Part shown: positions 60,191 through 64,000 of the stretch, in pieces
How positions within the stretch are numbered: position 1 is the stretch's first letter
How the letters are laid out: every line of letters starts with the position of its first letter
From: Stutzerimonas stutzeri
GTDB lineage: Bacteria > Pseudomonadota > Gammaproteobacteria > Pseudomonadales > Pseudomonadaceae
DNA length: 64,000 nt
Assembly (NCBI RefSeq): GCF_000935215.1
Contig: NZ_JXXD01000027.1
Location: forward strand, 1-64,000
Direction of reading: 5' to 3'
The notes under the pieces: generated by a model
The model's database searches: none
What the model was told of the DNA's origin: nothing
The model's input: the letters and a program-made list of their open reading frames with translations, nothing else
Program-made: the position numbers and the translations under genes

Positions 60191-61072
60191 TCACTCTGAA
60201 GGCTGCGAGCCGTCCAGGGTCCGGATCGAGCCGTAGAGATTCGGCCGGCGATCGCGGAACACGCCCCAGGCGCTGCGGATGTGTTCGAGCTGGTCGAGAT
60301 CGAACTGGTGCACCAGCACGCCCTCGCTGGTTTCGTCCATTTCCTCGACCTTGGCCCCGAACTGGTCGGCGATGAACGACGAACCGTAGAAGGTGATGTC
60401 GTAGCCGTCCTGCTCTTCGCGGCCGATGCGGTTGCTGGCGATCAGCGGCATCAGGTTGGCGCCGGCATGGCCCTGCTGTACGCGCTGCCAGTGGTCGCGC
60501 GAGGTGATGTTCGGGTCGTGCGGCTCGCTGCCGATGGCGGTCGGGTAGAACAGCAGTTCGGCGCCCATCAGCGCCATGCTGCGCGCGGTTTCGGGGAACC
60601 ACTGATCCCAGCAGATGGCCACGCCGATCTTGGCGTAGCGGGTGTTCCACACCTTGAAGCCGGTGTCGCCCGGGTTGAAGTAGTACTTCTCGTGATACCC
60701 GGGGCCATCCGGAATGTGGCTCTTGCGGTAGACGCCGAGCAGCTTGCCGTCGGCATCGATGATGGCGATGGAATTGAAGCGGGCGCGTCCGGCCAGCTCG
60801 AAGAAGCTGATCGGCAGCACCACCTGCAGCTCGGCGGCGACCTTCTGAAAATGCTGGATGGCCGGGTTTTCCTCGACCGGCGTCGCCAGCTGCAGGTACT
60901 CGGCGTTGGGCTTCTGGCAGAAGTAGGGCGTCTCGAACAGCTCCTGGATGAGGATGATCTGCGCGCCCTTGGCGGCGGCTTCGCGCACCAGCTTGTCGGC
61001 ATTGGCGATGTTGGCCTGGCTATCCCAGGAACAGGCCATCTGGGTGGCGGCAACGGTAACGACTCGGGACAT
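60191..61072 (-). CDS. aguB: N-carbamoylputrescine amidohydrolase
   Basis: A 293-residue nitrilase-superfamily enzyme that hydrolyses N-carbamoylputrescine to putrescine, CO2 and ammonia, completing the agmatine-to-putrescine route begun by AguA. The catalytic triad is in place: Glu in ILIQELFETPYF, Lys in GVYRKSHIPDGPGYHEKYYF, Cys in IGVAICWDQWFPE. It is the first gene of the aguBA unit, 131 bases from the 3' end of the regulator, and its promoter region contains a cluster of TATCGA motifs. It lies 65 bases upstream of aguA. Confidence 0.95.
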   Translation of the reverse strand: MSRVVTVAATQMACSWDSQANIANADKLVREAAAKGAQIILIQELFETPYFCQKPNAEYLQLATPVEENPAIQHFQKVAAELQVVLPISFFELAGRARFNSIAIIDADGKLLGVYRKSHIPDGPGYHEKYYFNPGDTGFKVWNTRYAKIGVAICWDQWFPETARSMALMGAELLFYPTAIGSEPHDPNITSRDHWQRVQQGHAGANLMPLIASNRIGREEQDGYDITFYGSSFIADQFGAKVEEMDETSEGVLVHQFDLDQLEHIRSAWGVFRDRRPNLYGSIRTLDGSQPSE

Positions 61073-61106
61073 GGAAACCTCGCGGCTGCAGTTGAAAGGG
61101 CGACGG

Positions 61107-61205
61107 CTATCGAAAGCGCAAATTTATTCGATAGTTATCTGGATTGGTAGAGGGCTGAACGCCGATAGAAAATAAATGGCTGACCGTTTATCGATATTTA
61201 TCGAT
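61107..61205. promoter_or_regulatory. Candidate AguR operator array upstream of aguBA
   Basis: The 131-bp gap between the regulator's stop and the aguB start contains CTATCGAA (61107-61114) and its inverse TTCGATAG (61127-61134), a further CGATAG at 61163-61168, and a direct repeat TTTATCGAT at 61187-61195 and 61197-61205, the last touching the aguR stop. Repeats of one TATCG core over 100 bp are what a TetR-family repressor site and promoter overlap would look like. AguR represses aguBA in P. aeruginosa (family knowledge); site identity here is an inference. Confidence 0.5.
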
Positions 61206-61855
61206 CAGTGGCTCAGTGTTTCCCGCTTCGGCAGGCATGGCGGCAGATACAGGCCGAGATAGGCATCGAATACACGCAGGCCTTCCTCGGCCATGCGTGG
61301 CGTCAGGCTGCCGTACAGCTGTATGGATCGAGCATAGACGCGGTCGCCGAGTTCCACGGCCATGGCGAACACATCGATGTCCTGCGGCAGAGGCGGCAGG
61401 GCGAAATGTCGCTCGAACACGGCCTGCATCGCCTGGCCGAGTTCCAGGTCCAGGCGCTGATCGGTCTGCGTTACCTCGCCGAGGCCGTGCTGCACGAGGA
61501 TCAGCTGGCGGGCGGCGCTGTCCTGCTCGTAGACCCCGAGCATGCGCTGTTCGATCAGTCGCGACAGGTCGCGCCAGCTGCTCAGGCTCTGGTGATCGAT
61601 GGGCTGCTCGAGGCTGTCCCTGAACGTTGCGTGCACATCGGCCGTCAGCGCCGCGAGCAATGCCGGCACGCCGGAGAAGAAGTGGTAGACGGAGGAGGGC
61701 GGAATGCCGGCGCGCTCCGCCACCGCGTACACCGATAGCGTCGCGGCGCCCTGCTCGGCGAGCAGTTCACGGGCGCTGGAGAGAATCTGGCGGATGCGCA
61801 CCTGGCTGCTGGCGCGCGGGCGGCGACTGGGCATCGCGGGGCTGGGCTTGGTCAT
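61205..61855 (-). CDS. aguR: TetR-family regulator of agmatine catabolism
   Basis: A 216-residue TetR-family repressor. The N-terminal helix-turn-helix runs from RIRQILSSARELLAEQGAATLSVYAVAERAGIPPSSVYHFF (about residues 20-62). The C-terminal ligand domain is helical. It sits upstream of aguBA in the same direction, matching the known order aguR-aguB-aguA, where the regulator responds to agmatine and N-carbamoylputrescine. ATG 61855 is chosen; a start at 61876 would add seven residues. The assignment as AguR rests on context. Confidence 0.85.
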   Translation of the reverse strand: MTKPSPAMPSRRPRASSQVRIRQILSSARELLAEQGAATLSVYAVAERAGIPPSSVYHFFSGVPALLAALTADVHATFRDSLEQPIDHQSLSSWRDLSRLIEQRMLGVYEQDSAARQLILVQHGLGEVTQTDQRLDLELGQAMQAVFERHFALPPLPQDIDVFAMAVELGDRVYARSIQLYGSLTPRMAEEGLRVFDAYLGLYLPPCLPKRETLSH

Positions 61856-61929
61856 CGGCCTATTTGAAGCCAGCACGGCGGCGGATGCAAACCGCCGTGG
61901 CGGTCGCCCCGCTGCACGCGGGCCTGCGG

Positions 61930-63303
61930 CTAGACGGTATGCAGATACCAGTTGTACTCAAGGTCCGAGATCGAGTGTTCGAACTCGGCCAGTTCGCTTT
62001 CCTTGCAGGCGACGAAGATGTCGATGTAGTCCGGGCTGATGTAGCGCGCCATGATCTCGCTGTCGTCCAGCTCGCGCAGGGCGTCGCGCAGGTTGGTCGG
62101 CAGGCTCTGCTCGACCTGCTCGTAGGAGTTGCCCTCGATGGGGTCATCCGGCTCGATCTTGTTGGTCAGGCCGTGGTGCACCCCGGCGAGGATGCCGGCG
62201 AGCAGCAGGTAGGGGTTGGCGTCGGCGCCGGCGACCCGATGTTCCACACGCACGGCGTCGGGGCTGTCGGTCGGTACACGCAGCGCCACGGTGCGGTTGT
62301 CCATGCCCCAGCACGGCGCATTGGGCACGTAGAACTGGGCGCCGAAACGGCGATAGGAATTTACGTTGGGGCAGAGGAAGGCCATCGAGGCCGCCATGGT
62401 CTGCTGCAGGCCGCCGATGGCGTGACGCAGCGGCTCGCTGTCCAGCGGATTCTCGGTGGCGAATATGTTGTTGCCATTCTTGTCGAGCAGCGAGATGTGC
62501 ACGTGCAGCCCGTTGCCGGCCTGTCCCGGATAGGGCTTGGCCATGAAGGTGGTGTCCATCTCGTGGTCGTAGGCGATGTTCTTGATCAGGCGCTTGAGCA
62601 GCACCGCGTAATCGCACGCCTTGATCGGATCGGCGACGTGATGCAGGTTGACCTCGAACTGCGCCGGGGCGCTTTCCTTGACGATGGCGTCGGCCGGAAT
62701 GCCCTGTTCCTTGGCGCCTTCGAGAATGTCCTGCAGGCAATCGACGTACTCGTCGAGATCGTCGATCAGATAGACCTGGGTCGAGTGTGGGCGCTTGCCG
62801 GAGATCGGCGAGCGCGGTGGCTGCGGCCGGCCGTTGATGTTCTCCTGATCGATCAGATAGAACTCGAGCTCGAAGGCGGCGCAGATGGTCAGGCCCAGCT
62901 CGTCGAACTTGCTCACCACCTGGCGCAAGACCTCGCGCGGGTCGGCGAAGAAGGGGTCGCCGTCGCGCTCGTGCATGGTCATCAGCAGCTGCGCAGTGGG
63001 ACGCTTCTGCCAGGGTTCCTTGCACAGCGTGTTGGGGATCGGGAAACAGGTGCGGTCGGAGTCGCCGATATCCATGCCCAGGCCGGTGCTTTCAACGGTG
63101 ATTCCGTTGATGTCGAGGGCGAACAGCGAAGCGGGGAGGTTGATGCCCTTTTCGTAGACCTTGTGCAGGCTGGCGCGCTCGATGCGCTTGCCGCGCACGA
63201 CTCCATTCATGTCGGTGATCAGCAGATCGACGTACTGAACCTCCGGATGTTCCTTGAGAAATGCGTTAGCTTCGTTGAGCTGAACGGCACGCGGCGGGGC
63301 CAT
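61930..63303 (-). CDS. spuI: Gamma-glutamylpolyamine synthetase (glutamine synthetase family)
   Basis: A 457-residue GS-family ligase joining glutamate to putrescine or another polyamine with ATP, the first step of the gamma-glutamylated polyamine route. Hallmarks: VDLLITDMNGVVRGKRIERA at the N-terminus, the LDINGITVE and LEFYLIDQENINGRPQPPRS segments, catalytic-domain FEVNLHHVADP, NGLHVHISLLDKNGNN and RVEHRVAGADANPYLLLAGILAG, and the characteristic end YNWYLHTV. Its neighbours (aguBA-aguR downstream, spuA divergent) match the P. aeruginosa PA0292-PA0297 order, so spuI is preferred over the second paralogue spuB, but this is not certain. Confidence 0.9.
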   Translation of the reverse strand: MAPPRAVQLNEANAFLKEHPEVQYVDLLITDMNGVVRGKRIERASLHKVYEKGINLPASLFALDINGITVESTGLGMDIGDSDRTCFPIPNTLCKEPWQKRPTAQLLMTMHERDGDPFFADPREVLRQVVSKFDELGLTICAAFELEFYLIDQENINGRPQPPRSPISGKRPHSTQVYLIDDLDEYVDCLQDILEGAKEQGIPADAIVKESAPAQFEVNLHHVADPIKACDYAVLLKRLIKNIAYDHEMDTTFMAKPYPGQAGNGLHVHISLLDKNGNNIFATENPLDSEPLRHAIGGLQQTMAASMAFLCPNVNSYRRFGAQFYVPNAPCWGMDNRTVALRVPTDSPDAVRVEHRVAGADANPYLLLAGILAGVHHGLTNKIEPDDPIEGNSYEQVEQSLPTNLRDALRELDDSEIMARYISPDYIDIFVACKESELAEFEHSISDLEYNWYLHTV

Positions 63304-63543
63304 GATGAATTACCTTAATTGTTAAAAATTTCAATCATCAGATGCTTGTCTGGGAGTCAATCGAAAAGCCTGTTCACTGTCAATAGTAGCCCGCCAGCGC
63401 CCCATGAGTGCCCACAATGGGCCTTTTTTGGGGCATCTCCGGTGCGCTGAATCCATCGCGCACCGGGCTAATGCTCGGGCTATTGTCTATAAAAATGAAC
63501 AAGACTACTCTCCGGTATGCCCCATTCGAACAACGAGTATCCC

Positions 63544-64000
63544 ATGCCTCGCAAGCCTCTGATCGGCGTTTCGGCCTGTACCAAGCAGATCGGACATCAC
63601 GGCTTCCACATCGCCGGTGACAAGTACCTGCGTGCCGCGGCGATTGCCGGCGTGCCGCTGGTGATTCCGGCGCTGGAGCTGATCGACCCGGCGACCCTGC
63701 TGGAGACCTTCGATGGCCTGCTGTTCACCGGCTCGCCCTCGAACGTCGAGCCACATCACTATGGCGGCCCGGCGAGCGAGACGGGCACCCATCACGATCC
63801 GTTGCGCGACCGTCTCACCCTGCCGCTGATTCGCGCGGCTGTCGAGGCGGGCATCCCGGTGTTCGGCATCTGCCGTGGGTTTCAGGAAATGAACGTGGCC
63901 TTTGGCGGCAGCCTGCACCAGAAGGTTCACGAAGCCGGCCCGTATCAGGACCACCGCGAACGTCCGGACGATCCATTGGAGGTGCAGTACGGACTCAGCC
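63544..64000 (+). CDS. spuA: Gamma-glutamyl-GABA hydrolase SpuA/PuuD, partial (cut by right edge)
   Basis: The first 152 codons of a class-I glutamine-amidotransferase-like hydrolase expected to split gamma-glutamyl-GABA into glutamate and GABA, completing the pathway begun by the divergent synthetase. The frame begins MPRKPLIGVSACTKQIG, contains LFTGSPSNVEPHHYGG and the nucleophile elbow GICRGFQE (Cys about residue 107), and stays open to the window edge. ATG 63544 with ACGAG upstream is chosen; an in-frame ATG at 63517 is possible. The 240-bp gap to spuI holds both promoters. Confidence 0.9.
   Translation, partial: MPRKPLIGVSACTKQIGHHGFHIAGDKYLRAAAIAGVPLVIPALELIDPATLLETFDGLLFTGSPSNVEPHHYGGPASETGTHHDPLRDRLTLPLIRAAVEAGIPVFGICRGFQEMNVAFGGSLHQKVHEAGPYQDHRERPDDPLEVQYGLS

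Noticed and set aside
61627-63318. 563-codon plus-strand frame antisense to spuI
   Set aside because: Shadow frame opposite a well-conserved synthetase.
1-64000. tRNA, rRNA, prophage or transposase genes
   Set aside because: None could be supported by sequence features; only non-coding repeat elements were found.

Overview
The window is GC-rich, densely coded DNA from a gammaproteobacterium of the Pseudomonas stutzeri (Stutzerimonas) type. The grounds are gene content and order. An aa3 cytochrome oxidase cluster (coxB-coxA-cox11-cox3-surf1-ctaA-ctaB-sco), a PA0069-type radical SAM gene, prlC-yheV, met-znu transport blocks, kauB with its aminotransferase, and an aguBA/aguR/spu polyamine block all have close counterparts in Pseudomonas genomes. 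This is family knowledge; no database search was run. No rRNA, tRNA, CRISPR array, prophage or transposase gene was seen.

Layout. 1-7.3 kb: a CobW-type GTPase cut by the left edge, small secreted proteins, a parS-like palindrome, then an iron-uptake unit of FecI-like sigma factor, FecR-like anti-sigma factor, TonB-dependent siderophore receptor and PepSY membrane protein. 7.3-16.7 kb: a REPIN-like repeat and the complete aa3 oxidase structural and assembly genes (heme O and heme A synthases, Sco, Surf1, Cox11) in two minus-strand blocks separated by one reversed small membrane gene. 16.9-25.6 kb: housekeeping genes including GST, a LexA-box-controlled radical SAM gene, an acyltransferase, PrlC/YheV, gamma carbonic anhydrase, a VOC protein and an alcohol dehydrogenase. 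25.6-39.5 kb: metQIN, catalase HPII, a DASS anion transporter, a YgjP-like protease, znuBC-zur divergent from znuA, then an omega-aminotransferase divergent from kauB. This block is bracketed by two inverted copies of one palindromic repeat and holds a 207-bp MITE-like element.

39.5-54.4 kb is the most unusual part: a single minus-strand run of ten tightly packed genes. In transcription order they are kinase, REC, kinase, REC, Hpt-REC-REC-GGDEF, hybrid kinase, REC, YaiO-like outer-membrane barrel, membrane-anchored HEAT-repeat protein, and processive family-2 glycosyltransferase. It reads as a multi-kinase phosphorelay whose only recognisable output domain is a diguanylate cyclase, wired to an exopolysaccharide synthesis and export module. 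The glycosyltransferase is broken by a perfect 5-bp tandem duplication, and the hybrid kinase is broken by another small frameshift just before its phospho-accepting histidine.

54.7-64 kb: a DesA-like lipid desaturase followed by a PAS-GGDEF cyclase, three small exported proteins of unknown function, then the agmatine/putrescine block. AguA and AguB turn agmatine into putrescine, AguR probably represses them, and a gamma-glutamylpolyamine synthetase and the divergent SpuA hydrolase start the glutamylated putrescine route. KauB and the aminotransferase 22 kb away could supply the aldehyde-oxidation and transamination steps. Start codons were chosen by Shine-Dalgarno sequence and family length, and several differ from the longest open frame.
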